Origin: Paracentrotus lividus | Lineage: Eukaryota > Echinodermata > Echinoidea > Camarodonta > Echinidae | Length of the DNA stretch: 64,000 nucleotides | NCBI GenBank assembly: GCA_940671915.1 | Contig: CALNVZ010000218.1 | Location: 39,484,861 to 39,548,860 of the forward strand | Direction: 5' to 3' | Part shown: piece after piece, positions 1 to 12,905 of the stretch | Position numbering within the stretch: the stretch's first letter is position 1 | How the letters are laid out: each line of letters begins with the position of its first letter | The notes under the pieces: generated by a model | Told to the model about the DNA's origin: nothing | Database searches by the model: none | Seen by the model: only the letters and a program-made list of their open reading frames with translations | Program-made: the position numbers and the translations under genes

Positions 1-229
1 TCCATAAACAAGCAAAAAGCGCCCCTAAGCCCCCTTAAGGGATCCTTGATCCGCGCCTGGATTCAATTTTCTTTAATTACTTGTTCTGGTGCATGCATTC
101 TCATTATATTTCTAAACATTTTTATCACGTGATCCATGCCCCTTTAAAGAAGCCTCTAAAATCCATAAAATTAGCGGAAATTTGATGGAGGCAGCGACAA
201 AACCCGGTGACGTCTCTGCTGCTAGAAAT

Positions 230-478
230 ATGCTCCAAAATAATGCTCCATGCTCCAAATTTTATTGTCCGAAATGGATATTCTTTTTGACCCTTTTCTC
301 GTGGGCCCGGCAGCCGTTGAGCAGCGCCAGATGGACGTTGCTCTATCCCCTTCTTGTTGAACGCCAAACAGGGTAGCAGCAACTACCATTTTTTTAACGG
401 TATGGCGAGGCCGGGATCGAACCCACGACCTCCCGACTATGAGGCGGACACTCTATCCAATGAGCTAACACATCGGTA
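230..478 (-). mobile_element. tRNA-derived SINE, head at 400-478
   Basis: Read on the minus strand, 478-400 looks like a tRNA: an A-box-like TTAGCTCATTGG (468-457) and a B-box-like GGTTCGATCCC (423-413) at normal spacing, with a CAT triplet where the anticodon would be. The anticodon stem has a mismatch and the T and acceptor stems do not pair well, so it is not a working tRNA gene. Downstream (plus coordinates falling towards about 230) lies a body with no coding potential. This layout is that of a Pol III tRNA-head SINE; the body may be one of the conserved-core SINE types of deuterostomes, which I cannot confirm. A lone decayed tRNA pseudogene is the alternative. Confidence 0.5.
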
Positions 479-720
479 CATATCTCATACATAATGAATG
501 TTCGGTTTCCCGTCAACCTATAATAGGCAGCTTTCTAACGCTAGACCGAACGTCAAGCTAGTACGAGGTGACGTCATATCGCCACTGCGCATGCTCAAAT
601 TCTTACACTCGGGTCGTCTTCTAAATCTGAGGACGGGAGTTGGGGGAGATTTCCCCGATTCCACGTCGTCGCGACAACGACAACGTGAGTGAAGTTTCTT
701 TGATTGAAAAACAACGGAAT

Positions 721-1412
721 ACATTAGAAATGATGGAAGAGAAGATGAAAGAAGAGTAGAAACAAAGAAATAGATAAGAAATAATGGAAAAACGGTGAAC
801 GAAGGTGAAAAACAAGGAAAATACATACGAAATGACGTAGGAAAGATGAAAAAAGAAAGAACAGAGAAATACATAAGAAGAAGTGAAAGAGAAAGTGAAA
901 GAATGATTAAAAACAAAGAAATACATAAGAAACGATGGAAGAGAAGATGAAGAAAAAGAAAAAAAAAACAAAAAACAAAACAAAACAAAGAAATACATAA
1001 GAAATGATGGAAGAGAAGATGAAAGAAGGAAAACAAAGAAATACATAAAAAATTATGAAAGAGAAGTGAAAGAAGGATTAAAAACAAAGAAATACATAAA
1101 AAATGATGGAAGAGAAGATGAAAGAAGGAAAACAAAGAAATACATAAAAAATTATGAAAGAGCAGTGAAAGAAGGATTAAAAACAAAGAAATACATAAGA
1201 AATGATGGAAGAGAAGATGAAAGAAGGATTAAAAACAAATTAATACATAAGAAATGATGGAAGGGAAAATGAAGGAAGAAAAAACAAAGAAATACATAAG
1301 AAATAATAAAAGAGAAAGTGAAAGAAGGATTAAAAACAAAGAAATACATAATAAATGATGGAAGAGAAAGGGAAAGAAGGATAAAACAAAAAAGTACATA
1401 AGGAAAAAAATA
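721..1412. repeat. Purine-rich minisatellite, about 50-bp unit
   Basis: Degenerate tandem copies built around AAAGAAATACATAAGAAATG and GGAAGAGAAGATGAAAGAAGG. Copies differ in internal length, mostly in the GATTAAAAACA segment. The long open frames through this stretch on both strands only reflect the repeat and are not genes. Confidence 0.9.
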
Positions 1413-1792
1413 AAATACATAATATACTATACAAGCACATAAAAGTAATTCAAATAATTGTCATAGCACCAGGTCCAAACATCTTTGTCACGTGACTATC
1501 GAAACTACCGTCGTCAAAAATTCGAAAGCGCTTCTGCGAGGGAACGAACGAGGACTGCACGACCTCGATACGCTCCAGTTAACTCGTTGTAGCTGACGTT
1601 CGGTCTGAGGTTAGAAAGCTCCGTACTATGAGATGTTGCAGAGTCGTCTCCAAATCTAGGAGTACTATGGGAGTTGCAAACTAGTCGCATACCCGTCTCC
1701 TGGCAAGTGAGATTATCACCAGCTTGCTAACCATGCTAACTCGAACACATCGTACTTCAGATAGTATACTAACGATCAGTTCAGCTAATGGC

Positions 1793-1997
1793 GCAGTCAC
1801 ATGTACGACGCACGGCCAATACGCAGTATGCGCGGGTTGTGCGTTACTCATTCGTCGAGCACGCTTAGCCAACGATGTATATTCGTTGGGTATTTTAATA
1901 GGCCTATGTGTTGTCTATACATACGCTCTGTGTGCGCGTTGTCGGCAATTTTCACAAATGTCAATGCGCTGGTCTTGCGTTGTGTACATGTGACTGC
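1793..1997. mobile_element. Small MITE-like element with 14-bp perfect TIRs
   Basis: GCAGTCACATGTAC at 1793-1806 is matched exactly in reverse complement at 1984-1997, enclosing about 205 bp with no coding sequence. A clear target duplication was not seen, so this could also be a chance or foldback repeat. Confidence 0.5.
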
Positions 1998-2033
1998 CTA
2001 GTCACATTAACCTAGATGTAAAACATTGTGACA

Positions 2034-2314
2034 AGCTTAGTTCCAAAAGGTACTATATTCATCTTTGTTACTTCAGAGGAAAAAAAACGCATTAAGTTTA
2101 CCATATAGTTCGGACAAGAATCTTACCATATTTCGGACAGGAATCTATGAAAATGTGATATTTAAAAAATGTATTTTTCTTATGGTTACTTTTAAAAACG
2201 GAAGAGTGAAACTTTTGTTCAAAGACAGGTACCTAACTGTCATAATAATGGAGTGATATCAATAACTCAATCTTCATCAAAAGTGGCTTTAGTATACCTT
2301 TTGGAACTAAAGCT
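2034..2314. mobile_element. MITE with about 20-bp TIRs
   Basis: The left end AGCTTAGTTCCAAAAGGTA is matched in inverted orientation at 2291-2314 with one or two small differences. The 280-bp AT-rich interior has no credible gene. Confidence 0.65.
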
Positions 2315-3067
2315 CCTCATGTAACAAGAGACACGTGAAGTGGGTGGGGTGATTGGTTTACCAACAATGGATACTACCCATCCACTCGTATAGAACTATC
2401 TCTCTGATTATGCACATCCTTTACAGGTGCCATTATTCCCAACCGCTTTGTATGTAAAGAAAGTAAGATGGATGATCCTATTTACAGACAGAAGGATCAT
2501 TTCACATCTATCTGAGACTGATGATGTACCCTCATAATAATCCCATTCATATTCCTTGGCTATTGTATGCATCTTAACCCATTAGCCTATCATGTGATCA
2601 TAAACACTACTGACAGATAGTAATGTTTATATGAATGGCTATCTATGTCTTCCATGATGCAGTGCATGCGACGTTATGACCATTAACATGTCCGAGATAA
2701 ATCATCAATGGATTTATGGTGCCTTCGAGAAAAAATGGCTACCGTTCACGATATTTTCTCCGGTGACAATGGCTCCGCAGTCTTTAACTCCGCATACTAA
2801 TCAAAATTTACTGATTTAAGCCCTGAATGTATATCTAACCTTAACCCCTAAACCTAAAATAAACCCGATCGCAACCCTTACACTAACCATATATCTTAGA
2901 CGAAATAAAATCTGACATGTCTGATGGAGAAATTATCACCGGAACGAATATTGTGTCGCCCAAATCTAACAGTGTATAACATTCACCTCTGACCCGTTTT
3001 AATTACTCCAGGAGTGACGGCATTTCCCAAAAGTAAAGTAGGGTTCCATCAAAATACTGAGGATTCG

Positions 3068-3757
3068 GTATTCCAAAAATTATACAAAGTGAGTCAATAA
3101 AAATACCCCATCATTTTGAAGTTGCCTAGTGCAAAGCATGAATATCTAATCATGGGTTTGATAATATGTCTTGTTAGAGTGATCACCCTAGCATATGTTT
3201 GTAACCTTTTCATTTGGATCTTTGAACGCATAACTGAATAACAGACAGTCTTCGAAAGACGGTAAGATCTCACTTGCGCCAAGTGGCTGGGTGAAGAATA
3301 AACAAATTGAGAATTTATACTTATATGCACGCACAAATACACACACCAACACGTAATTTTTATTGTGAATTGTTTACTGTGTGTGTGCGTGTTTAAGATG
3401 TGCGTTTGTTCGAGGGAGGATTGGTGTGTGTGTGTGTGTGTGTGTTTGTTTGTTTGTGTTTGAGAGAGTGAGAGAGGGTGTGTGGGAACGTGTGAGCACA
3501 TATTCTGTCAACATTTGCTTTTAATCTTCACCATGCCACTTGGCGCAGGTGAGATTTTACCGTCTTCAGAAGATTGTCTTGTATTCACTCATGCGTGCAA
3601 AGTTCCAATGAAAATAGTACCAACATATGCCAGAGAGATGACTTTACCAAGTCATATCATGAAACCCATGATTAAATCTCCATACTTATCACAAGACAAC
3701 TTCAAAATGATGGGAAATTATTTTTGACTCACTTTGCAAAAGGTTCGCTTATCTGAA
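3068..3757. mobile_element. Long-arm foldback element
   Basis: Two inverted arms of about 220 bp (3068-3287 and 3535-3757) match over most of their length: both carry the GAAGTTG-CATCATTTT block next to the outer ends and GCCACTTGGCGCA at the inner ends. The spacer holds a (TG)n tract. Just outside the right arm are copies of a GGTTCGTTAATCCGAAAAT-type phrase (3750-3815) that also flanks the foldback near 45 kb, so the two may be one family. The open frames over the arms are non-coding by-products. Confidence 0.75.
3361..3482. repeat. (TG)n microsatellite with GT/GA-rich flanks
   Basis: Alternating TG dinucleotides, densest at 3423-3445, in the loop of the foldback element around it. Confidence 0.85.
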
Positions 3758-6700
3758 AATAAGTAAGGTTCGTTAATCCGAAAATGACACAGGGTTTGTT
3801 AATCCGAGAATAAATTAAGATTCTTGGATCCAAAAGTTAGGCTCCCGACCATGCAACTTTGTGTTCTTAATTAAAGTGATGAGACGGACTTAAACTAGTG
3901 TATTAAAGACACTCTTGGCAATAATCAAACGGTCACAATATGTTTATACGTATAGTTTTTTTTTTTTTTTTTTTAGGCAACCATAGGGGTAAAGGTTTGG
4001 AGGTCCAATTCGTCCCGCTCGTCTAACTCTCTTTTTTTTTTTTTTTTACTGGTCGGGGGGGTAGGAGGGAGCGAGCCCTTTGGCCCCCTGGAGTCGCGCA
4101 GCCATATATGTAGGGTTCGAATATTTTAAAGCTAATTATACATATACCAATATTACTATAATACAATAATTATCTAGGTTACTATTAATAATTGACAGAA
4201 ATATGTTGCGCTTCACGTGGAAAAACAAAATGGGCGCCTTACAACGGCGAAAGTAAAAACGAAGTAGTAAAAAGAAATGGGTGAAACACGGCAGAACGTT
4301 CCTCATCATTTGGTGTAGTCTTCATTGCGAATGAATCAAAAATATCGTACCCGCACTAATGTTGAGCATCTGTATTAATAAAGTCAGATATTAATACTTT
4401 AACTCACACACGCTTATCGAACAGTCACACACACACAAGCAATTTGCACACACACCCACACACACACACACACACATGTATGTATATATATATATATACA
4501 CCAGCATCTTATAGCTTTGCGCTAGTATGAAAGCGAAATTCCACACTTCAATTAATCATTTTAATGGTTTGTGTTTAAACCGTCACAGGCGCGACCTTCT
4601 TCAATAAAGAACAAAGCCTTTGCAAAGTGGGTAAAAAGCAAACGATTGTTCCTTAAGCTTCAATATGTTTAGATTGGAGATTGTATCACTCTCCAGAAGA
4701 CCCACCACTTAACTCACTCTTTATCGACAACATTACGAGACGCCTTAAGTCTATACATTTGGCACATATGGGCTTGTTTTGGTAAGTTTAATTAATCGCC
4801 ATTACAGGTTGCAAACGCGAGGGGATTTCTTTAACTATTCCTATTGATTTCTGAGAACCAAACACTTCGGACCCGCACAGATTTGCCATGTAACTTCTCG
4901 GCTACAACCTGTGCCACTCACTCAGCTTTCAAACCAAAGTCCTTGATTTTTTTTCTCCTCCTTCCCTTGTTTTCTGTCTCTCACATAAGTTTCCTTTTTT
5001 ATCAAGAGATTGCGCCTCCTTGCTTACGATGAGGCATTAAGTAGAGTCGCGTCAAGTAAGGCGGTTAGTGTGTGGGAATTTCTCACAAAGCGCCCACATG
5101 TTGACCACCCGATTACAATAGGTTGACAATAGTGCGTGCGCTCTCTACAAAAGAACGCGAACCAGCGCGTTGGGTGTCGTCCTTCTAGCCGCTGGGTTGT
5201 TCCCGAAGCGTACTGCTTCGTGCGCACCGCTGCCGCACACATCCACCTATTTTTCGCGCGATTGTTTTAGCCGACGAAACGTTGGGAGACGATAGAAGTT
5301 GCGATTAATACCCACAGCAAACAAGATTCATTTCCAGTTTCAATCACACCCTAGCAGCCTGGTTATAGAAGAGAGATGAAGGGAGACGGAACACAGTGAT
5401 AGAATGGTTAAGGAGGAGGGAGATAATTATTGTGTTCAGTTCGCTGGCAGCTTCAATTTTAAGTCTCTCGCGTCAATTCGAAAGAAAAGCGCTTTGCAAC
5501 CTGCTCACTCGGTCGCACAATAAAAATCAGTTTCAAATAATCGATGATTATTATAAACTTGATTTTAACAACAACTGTCTCGGGAAAGAAATATGCTCGC
5601 ATAAAAGAACCATACTGTAAGGCCCAGGATTTATGGACAGAAAGAAATTCATGTGATTTAGAAGAGACGTATAAGTCCTACGTTCGTGGGAATCAAATCT
5701 TTGAAGGAGTTATGATAAATTTGAAGAAAAAAAAAAACTTGCAATGGAAATTATAACCTCAATATGCATTGATATCCACTCGCAGAAAGCGGTTTCCACT
5801 CTTTTACATTAATAGTAAATGCAAAAGAGTAAAATCATCACTCTCACATTAGAGCGAAAACAGTTTGACCTTGCTTATCTGGAAAAAAAAAGAAAGTAGA
5901 ACCATGTATAAGAGGAAATTCAAACCAAACAATGCGATTCCTATATTTAAAAAATGTTTCAACTCCTTCAAAAGGTTTGATGTTAACCGTGAGAGTGCTT
6001 TTTGACATCATAAACGAGAGGGATTTTTTAGGAAATGGGAGGAAAATCGATTCCACCGCCCCCCCCCCACCCTCGCAAAGTTATTAAAAAAAATATATAA
6101 TAATGTCTTGTAATCGTTTAGCATTATGGTATTACAATTTTTTAAAAATCGACGAAACATTTTGAATAAACTTGTTGGGTCTCTGATTATTCATATAAAA
6201 CGTATGAATCCAATCTTTTATAGACCAATTTCTCTCAAAATATTTGTTAACAATATTGTGGAAAACTAAATAACTAGGCCTATTGAGACCGTTCTTAGTA
6301 AATTTATTCGAAACGAAAGTTTGTTTTCAGGGTCCGTCTGAGATATAACAAAAATAAAGAGAAAGAAAGCTAGGAGGGTGGAGGAGAGGGATGTGAGGGA
6401 TCTATTTTAGTCCCAAGGCGATTGGGTTATGTCGGGACAGCATCCATTGCCTTGCCTTGTAGCAATGGCACACGCTCTGATCCACGGCAAGACATCGCAT
6501 AATGGAGAGGAAGCCCACTATCTTTAATCGACCAGCGTCACCCTACGGTTAACCATATCCATCTTCCATTAGTCATTTCATTTACATCGCCCCTATAACT
6601 ACCTCATCCTCCTCTCCTTCTCTCTCTCTCTCCCCCTGACTGTTTAAACGCCATCTTTTTATAAAGTAAACCGATCATTTTGTTTCTTTAGAAGTGAAAT

Positions 6701-6835
6701 TCTTTATCTCACGTCAGACGTGCGCATGCGCTTAGAGATGGTGTCGCTGGAGCCTGGGCCTGTTTTTCTAAGGGAGTGGTTGCATTGACTGCTGGGGAGC
6801 CGGAAAATAGGGGTTTTATAAATCCCCTCCCCACC
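3758..6835. other. Intergenic, no gene recognised
   Basis: AT-rich single-copy-looking sequence with poly-T runs (about 3957-3974 and 4032-4047), a CA/TA microsatellite at about 4428-4499 and a C-run at 6059-6069. The stretch at 5030-5290 is richer in GC, but its open frames show no domain or splice context that I recognise. Confidence 0.6.
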
Positions 6836-6837
6836 AG

Positions 6838-6893
6838 TCCAAGCTCTCCCCCTTCCCTCTATCTCTCCCTTCTCTCTCTCCCTCTATCTCTCA

Positions 6894-6926
<33 letters not shown>

Positions 6927-7173
6927 GCTCTCTCTCTGTGTCTCTCTGTCTCTCTGTCTAACTATTATCGCTTTCGGAAAAACGTGTGATTATTTTCTTC
7001 GTCTCCGCACGTCCACATCTGAGCACTCCCTCCCCTCCCCCACCCCTTTTTCTTTGGGAGAATCCCCGGGGGAAAATATGGATTATACAAATGTTAGCTC
7101 TCCCATCCATCCCAAGCCTCAACTCATCGACTCTCCCTCCCTCCCCATCCCCTCTTCTACCCCTCCCCTCTCT

Positions 7174-7205
<32 letters not shown>

Positions 7206-7256
7206 GTCTTTCTCTCTCTCTCTATCTCTATCTCTCTCTCTCCCACCCCTCCATCC
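6838..7256. repeat. Two (CT)n-rich polypyrimidine blocks
   Basis: Dense CT runs at 6838-6960 and 7125-7250, separated by about 160 bp of mixed sequence. Frames rich in Ser and Leu here are microsatellite translations. Confidence 0.9.
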
Positions 7257-7320
7257 CATTTCCCTCTTACTTCAAGCGATGGAAACTACGAAATCATGAT
7301 GGGATGACTTCCCGCTTGTT

Positions 7321-7417
7321 AGACCGTGTCGGACTGGGGGCAAGACAGTCCCCTCCCGCCACTAAGACCGTGTTGGTCTGGGGGGCAAGACAGCCCCCTC
7401 TCGCAAGTAACTCAAGA
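7321..7417. repeat. Two-copy 48-bp tandem repeat with hairpins
   Basis: Two imperfect direct copies starting AGACCGTGT at 7321 and 7368. Each contains GGCAAGACAG, and in the first copy GGACTG and CAGTCC flank this loop, so each unit can fold back. Confidence 0.6.
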
Positions 7418-8164
7418 CGGGTCAGTGATATGCTGCGTAGGGGGCTGGAAACTGTGCTTTGGTAGTGACTTTTGTGTAGCCTCTTTTTGTCAAGGGGAAA
7501 TGGATACCAGAGACTAAATTGGTTTACATCTATTTCTTTTTTTCTCCCCTTCTGTCCCTTTTTCCTTCTCTTCTCCTTCTCTCCTCATTCATTCCTATTA
7601 TACATAATCCCTGTTTCTACTTCTTTTCCACCTTCTCTTCCCCTTCTCTCCTCCCCTCTTCCGTTTGTACACCTCCCTCACTATTTCTCTGCATGTCCGT
7701 TCTTTTCAATATCATTCTGTTCTCCTTCTTCTCCTCATCCTACTCATCTCCTTTGACATGATTGTTTGAAACATTTATCATTTTGACCCCCTTTCCACCA
7801 TTCCCTTCTTCTTTTCTCTTTCCCCTCCCTGCTTCCCTTTTGCTTTTGTACATATCCCATTCTATTTCTCCTTCTGTATATTTTCTTTCCATCCTTCTCT
7901 TCCATTTCTCTCATTCTTCCCTCCGTTTGTCTTTTGAGGTTTTCAGCCAATCACAGGTGTCCATCATGTCCATTGATCATAGAGGATGTTGGACCGTAAC
8001 CATGGTAATGATGATTTTATCCAGGGCTCTTTCGTTTATGATTTTTATTTAAACAAAAGTTTAACGATGATAAATTAACTCTCGTAATTTTTTCCGTTAC
8101 AAATTTTGTTGTTAATGTAAAATAGGAAAAAGTGAAATAAAGTGGTGTTGGGTTTTGACAGACG

Positions 8165-8253
8165 TGTATAAATCGGGTATGATTATTTACGTCTTGAAAC
8201 TGACTTTTAACGCCACCATCCGAAAGACTGACTGAGATTCGAACCTTGGTCCT
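8165..8253. mobile_element. Half copy of the CGGTAATGTCGC MITE family
   Basis: ATTATTTACGTCTTG, CACCATCCGAAAGAC and GATTCGAACCTTGGTCC follow the order seen in the copies at 18.8, 49.0 and 50.0 kb. The match stops at 8253, where the 3' tail of an inverted LINE begins, so the LINE probably landed in this MITE. Confidence 0.65.
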
Positions 8254-8905
8254 ATGATACAATACAATACAATATTTGCATTTATATAGCGCTCATTACT
8301 GGAGTATCAGGAGTATCACAGCGCTTAACATCATAAACATATATTTATATATAAGAACATTATAACAAAATAAATAACATCGTATAACTAGCGCTTAACA
8401 TCATATACATATATATTATATTAAAGAACATTGATAACAAAATAACTTATGAACTAATATCATGAATTGATTACATATTATTGATTAGAACATATTTGGA
8501 CATAATAACTCATAAATCATGTAACAACAAAAGCAAACATTAATAATCAAATAGAAGAGTCTTAAGGGAATTCTGGAACTGAGGGAGAGAAGGCAAAGTC
8601 CGTAGGTTGGGAGGGAGGTTGTTCCATAGACGTGGTGCTGCAGAAGAGAAAGATTTGTCACCTGCAGATGTGTTGGTCCTTTGAACTGTGAGTAGTGTTG
8701 GGTCATTACTGGATCTGAGGCCTGGTCTTGCTGCTTGATGCTTACATAAGAGGTTTGCGAGATAGTTAGGAGCAGTGTTATTAAGACATTTGAATGTGAT
8801 AGTAAGGATCTTGTAATGCGCTTTTCCACAGGGAGCCAATGCAGTTGTTTCAGAAGAGGTGTAACATGGTCATACTTCTTGGCCCTGAAAATGATATCGG
8901 CGTGA
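8254..8905 (-). mobile_element. 5'-truncated non-LTR retrotransposon (CR1/L2-like), 3' end
   Basis: On the minus strand about 430 bp of decayed reverse-transcriptase C-terminus is followed by an AT-rich 3' UTR ending in a GCGCTATATAAATGC sequence and the tandem ATTGT tail at 8254-8272. Short tandem tails and severe 5' truncation are normal for CR1/L2-clade LINEs. The family call is from the protein motif and tail, not from a search. Confidence 0.8.
8540..8905 (-). pseudogene. Reverse transcriptase C-terminal fragment
   Basis: Two frames combine: one around 8905-8830 reads KYDHVTPLLKQLHWLPV, the other, from about 8825 to 8540, contains TFKCLNNTAPNYLANLL, LRSSND, SFSSAAPRLWNNLPPNLR and FQNSLKTLLF. 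These are the typical end-of-RT blocks of CR1/L2/Jockey-type LINEs (HWLPV, YKIL, TAPxYL, LRSS, APRLWN-LP, F-x-LKTxLF). A frameshift near 8828 separates the blocks and no endonuclease or catalytic RT part is present, so it is dead. No link to the PRDM13-like gene downstream. Confidence 0.85.
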
Positions 8906-9274
8906 GCTCATAACTAATTTTAGTTGGATTGCAGGCACATGCACACAACAACACCGAGCCTCAATTCGTTTTATGTCAATTTTACTTTCACAACCCACAC
9001 TCATTTTGTGTTCTGTTTCTTTTCCTTCTCCTAATCCCATTTGACATCTTTTTCTCCTTTCTCATCCACTCTGCTCTTCTTTTCTCTTCTCAACTGACAT
9101 GCTCATCATCTTTGCTCCCTATATTTCGAATTCTCCTCGTTGGCACATCCCCTCATTTCGCATAACGCTTGCAAGTTAAGGAATATAAATAAAGGAAAGG
9201 AAACAAAATTAAACAAAAACTTTCAGCAAAGTGGAACACGAATAAGAAAGACGTAACTTTTTCGTTCCTCTCGT

Positions 9275-9329
<55 letters not shown>

Positions 9330-10346
9330 TCAGCTCTCAAAGTGTCCAACTCTAGGGTGATTTCTGTGATTGACGGAAAGTTTGCATTGGCATTGAAGTT
9401 TGGCGCACTTTCAATAAAATGACCACACAGTCATCATAGAGAACTCCCTCGACCAAGTTCAAGTTTAACATCAGATCCCAGGAGAGTATTTCAATCGTTG
9501 TTTCCTGTAACTGTTGGAAGTATTCCATAATGACAAAGTGACCAGGGGCATATGTGACTTTATTGGTGAAAACATCTGACAATTATAGTCCACTTTACGA
9601 GGGTATAATGGATGCTAAATTGAAATCAAACATAACATTGTGTATACACCTTGTTCAGTCTACTCGTGCAATCTGTTCCACTGTACTTCACGACGTTTAA
9701 ATAGCTCAATACTATCCATTGATACATTATACCCTAATAGTGCAATAGTATTTATTATCCCCCAGATGCTCGTATGAAGGGGTATAAACTTTACTCTGTA
9801 ACACTTATATATCACTCTCCGATTCTCGGGTCATATAGCAAACTTTCTATAAAGAAGAAAACGCTTGCGATTCTTTTTATGACTATGATTATTACTTTCT
9901 ATTTTCTCTTCAGATTCGGAACCCCGCTTTTCTCTGCTTTAAGGTCTCCAATTAAAATGAGAAAATTTGCAAAAGCTCAGGTTTTATTCCCAGGTGAGTT
10001 GTGAGTTTGCTGAGAGATTAGCGGTGTTTGCTCCTACACGTACGGGAGAGCGTGGGCCTGGCTGGCTACGGGTTTCTGGGTCGGTCGCTCTTTCAGGCTG
10101 GGCATGTTTGACAGCATAAGTGGTGTCAATGAGATGACTCAAGTGTGTTACAGGACCACTGCATGGTATAATAGCAATAAGGAGAATAATTACCTTTTGT
10201 ATAGTACACATGATTGTATAATTTAACATGCAGTAGACAATGGCATGTACATCCTAATATTTTTTAATTTTTGTAAATGTATTTTATTTATTTATTTATT
10301 CATTTTGTTTTATGTTTTTTATTAATTTTTTTATTTTTTATTATTA

Positions 10347-10386
<40 letters not shown>

Positions 10387-10579
10387 GGGGGGGGGTAATA
10401 ATTCATCTTGAGTGATATATATAATTAACTAAAATGAAGCCGGGAAGCCAATAACGTTTGTTTACATAATAGTAATGAACGCATAATTATGCAAGAACTA
10501 AAAAACTAAACATTAGAATATATGAGCAACAAAAACCATTACAGTCCCACATCATATAACAATCATGATTAGAATTATA
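8906..10579. other. Intergenic, no gene recognised
   Basis: Contains a C-run plus (CT)n tract at 9276-9323 and a T-rich, low-complexity stretch at 10,258-10,386 ending in a G-run. A 76-residue open frame at 9582-9352 on the minus strand has no recognisable motif or splice context. Confidence 0.55.
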
Positions 10580-11422
10580 TAGGGGAGACCGGGTATGGAC
10601 GTTACAAAATTCACATTTTGGGCCAGATAATTGTAATGAAAGTACTCACACACTCCATTTTGGGTCTGTAGTTAGCCTATTATGTTGGCTAAAACCTGAG
10701 GCACATAAAACTTGAAAACATGTAAACACTAATTAACTACAGCTTAATTAATGAAGACATTTTTTTGTAACAACCTACCCCGTATACGGGGTAGGTTGTT
10801 ACACCATACGGGGTAAATTGTTATTATGTAAACATACGGGGTAATTTGTTAAAACGTGTAAATCTCTTATACCATACTTTTGTTTCAACTTTCCAGTTTC
10901 TTGGTATCGTTAACAGTAGATCAAGTAGAGCTCTAGCATAGACTAAAGTAATAATAGAAATATCAAAATATTAACCCCTGAAAATTGAAATGAAATTACT
11001 TTACATGTGTAATGTAATTGGGGTAGGTTGTTACATCGACATGAGGTAGGTTGTTGTTGTAATTTTACACATAAAATCAACTGTAGCAAAGCCATTTGGC
11101 AGAATTGCAGGGCATGGCTCAGGGGTATATTAGTGACATACATGTACTATATTCACAATACCAGACTATCATCATGTGCCTTCAGTTGTAAGAACTATTA
11201 CAAATGTTAATTTTTGTCAAAAATTCACTTGAAACTGTAAAAAATGGTTTTTGTTGATTTACTTTTTAATAAAACAACGGAGAAACCTCACGACCGGCAA
11301 TTCATCACAGCTATGTGTAGGCTGTATATAGATGCCAGTTAGCACGAACTCTCTTGTTCCAACTTAGCGCACTGAGAACTGTAACAACTGACCCGTGTAA
11401 CTTCCATACCCGGTCTCCCCTA
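10580..11422. mobile_element. TA-flanked element with GGTAGGTTGTTAC internal repeats
   Basis: TA-GGGGAGACCGGGTATGG at 10,580 is mirrored as an inverted copy ending CCATACCCGGTCTCCCC-TA at 11,422. Inside, GGTAGGTTGTTAC and ACGGGGTA phrases recur at about 10,770-10,850 and 11,020-11,060, including an inverted pair around a CCGTATACGG centre. There is no transposase, so it is nonautonomous. The design resembles the elements at 31.1 and 51.1 kb. Confidence 0.8.
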
Positions 11423-12905
11423 CTACAAAAGTCATAATTCATTTAGTTATGTTTTATGATGACACAGTTATTGATTATGATATTCAATCGACATAACTCT
11501 GTTTCAAAATGTTTAGGTTAATATTCAAATCTATAGCCAAAGATTGAAGATAATAACATGATAAACTAAGGCTGTTAATAAAAATTCTAGACGAGACTAT
11601 AAAACAGAGATAATATTAGGATTGTATGACTCTCTACAAAACGGACAAAGTCCCCTGAAAACAGGGGGCTTCAATACATATATGGTTCGAGGACAATCAA
11701 CCCCCCCCCCTTTTTTTTCCCCGCATAACTACCCCAAGCCAAAAATCTCCCCCTAACTCCACCCCTACTCCTTAACCTATATATTGGGGTTGTCCTGATA
11801 TGCTTCAACATAATCTAAATAATAATAAATACAAATTAAGCTGGTTCTTCCTAAAAATGTCAAATATGCGGCTGGACACCTCTCTTGGTTTTGTTTTGTT
11901 TTTGTTTTTGTTTTTGTTTTTGTTTTTTGTTTTTTGTTTTTTGGGTTTTTTTACACATCTAGTGTCTTTCTAGCTAAAAATGATAATATCGTTAACATTG
12001 ATGATTATAATATATGAAATTGCTTTTTTATTATTTAAAATTAATAATAATAGATAAATAAAAGAGAGAGACAAACATTGACATGCCTATATTCGAGCAT
12101 ATGGTCATAATATAGGTAAAGCTGCCAGGTCGAATGAGCAGTTTTCTAAATCTGGCCTTTTAATGCCCTTGGCATTTCCATCAGTTATTCACACTTGATT
12201 TGTTTAATTAATTTCAAATTGGCATTTAAATATCTGCAAATGAGGTTTGGATTAAAACTAGGAGGCGTTGGGAAACTGCAAGAAGGTGCGGTGTTAACTT
12301 AATGCAACTCATGCCTTGCCTGATAAGATTCACTGCATATTCATAGAGTGAATCAAAGCCAATCTACTGAGGGAAATAAAACCGCAGAATCTTGCTCGGC
12401 GGATGAGAGACGGACGACATCTTTTCATCGCTACCAGCTAAAATAGAACAAACCATCTCAGTCATCACTGCGCATGTCCGTAGCAGCAAAGTTTATCGGC
12501 TGATCATTCATTGGCGCGTGCTTCACACACACATGCGCAACAAGTGTGCTGGTCGCTTAGCGCGCAGTGTGTGTTACAAGGAGACACAGCCGAGCGTGCG
12601 TGTGTGCGCTCCATCCGTCCGCACCGCTCGCTTTACCGTAAATGGCGCAAACTACCCAGTTATTGAATTATTAAAAAAAAAAAAAAGAAAAAAAAAAAGG
12701 AAAATGAAGAAACAACCAGTGATGACAGAGCTTTGCTAGTGCTCCAACTCTCTCTCTTTGTTGACTTCATGTATAGCATTGCAGCTGTTGACAGTGGTTA
12801 TTTTCTCACCGTTCCTCTCCTGAGTAGGTTGGGTGTTTTTAGAGTCTCGCGATAAAGTTGAAACCCTCATCATGCGTTCTCTCACTATTCGTGGTTATCG
12901 TTCGG
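11423..12905. other. Upstream region of the PRDM13-like gene; no exon assigned
   Basis: AT-rich with (TTTTTG)n at 11,889-11,945, turning more GC-rich from about 12,370. An inverted CCAAT box overlapping an E2F-like TTGGCGCG lies at about 12,510. No TATA box stands out. A promoter or 5' UTR is plausible here but is inferred only from position. Confidence 0.35.

Noticed and set aside
402-478. Functional tRNA gene on the minus strand
   Set aside because: The boxes are present, but the acceptor, T and anticodon stems do not pair properly.
518-1420. Long minus-strand open frames rich in Phe, Ser and Leu
   Set aside because: They are translations of the purine minisatellite; period and composition explain them fully.
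2820-2890. Telomere-like CCTTAACCCCTAAACC stretch
   Set aside because: Only a few irregular units, with no tandem period; not an interstitial telomere array.
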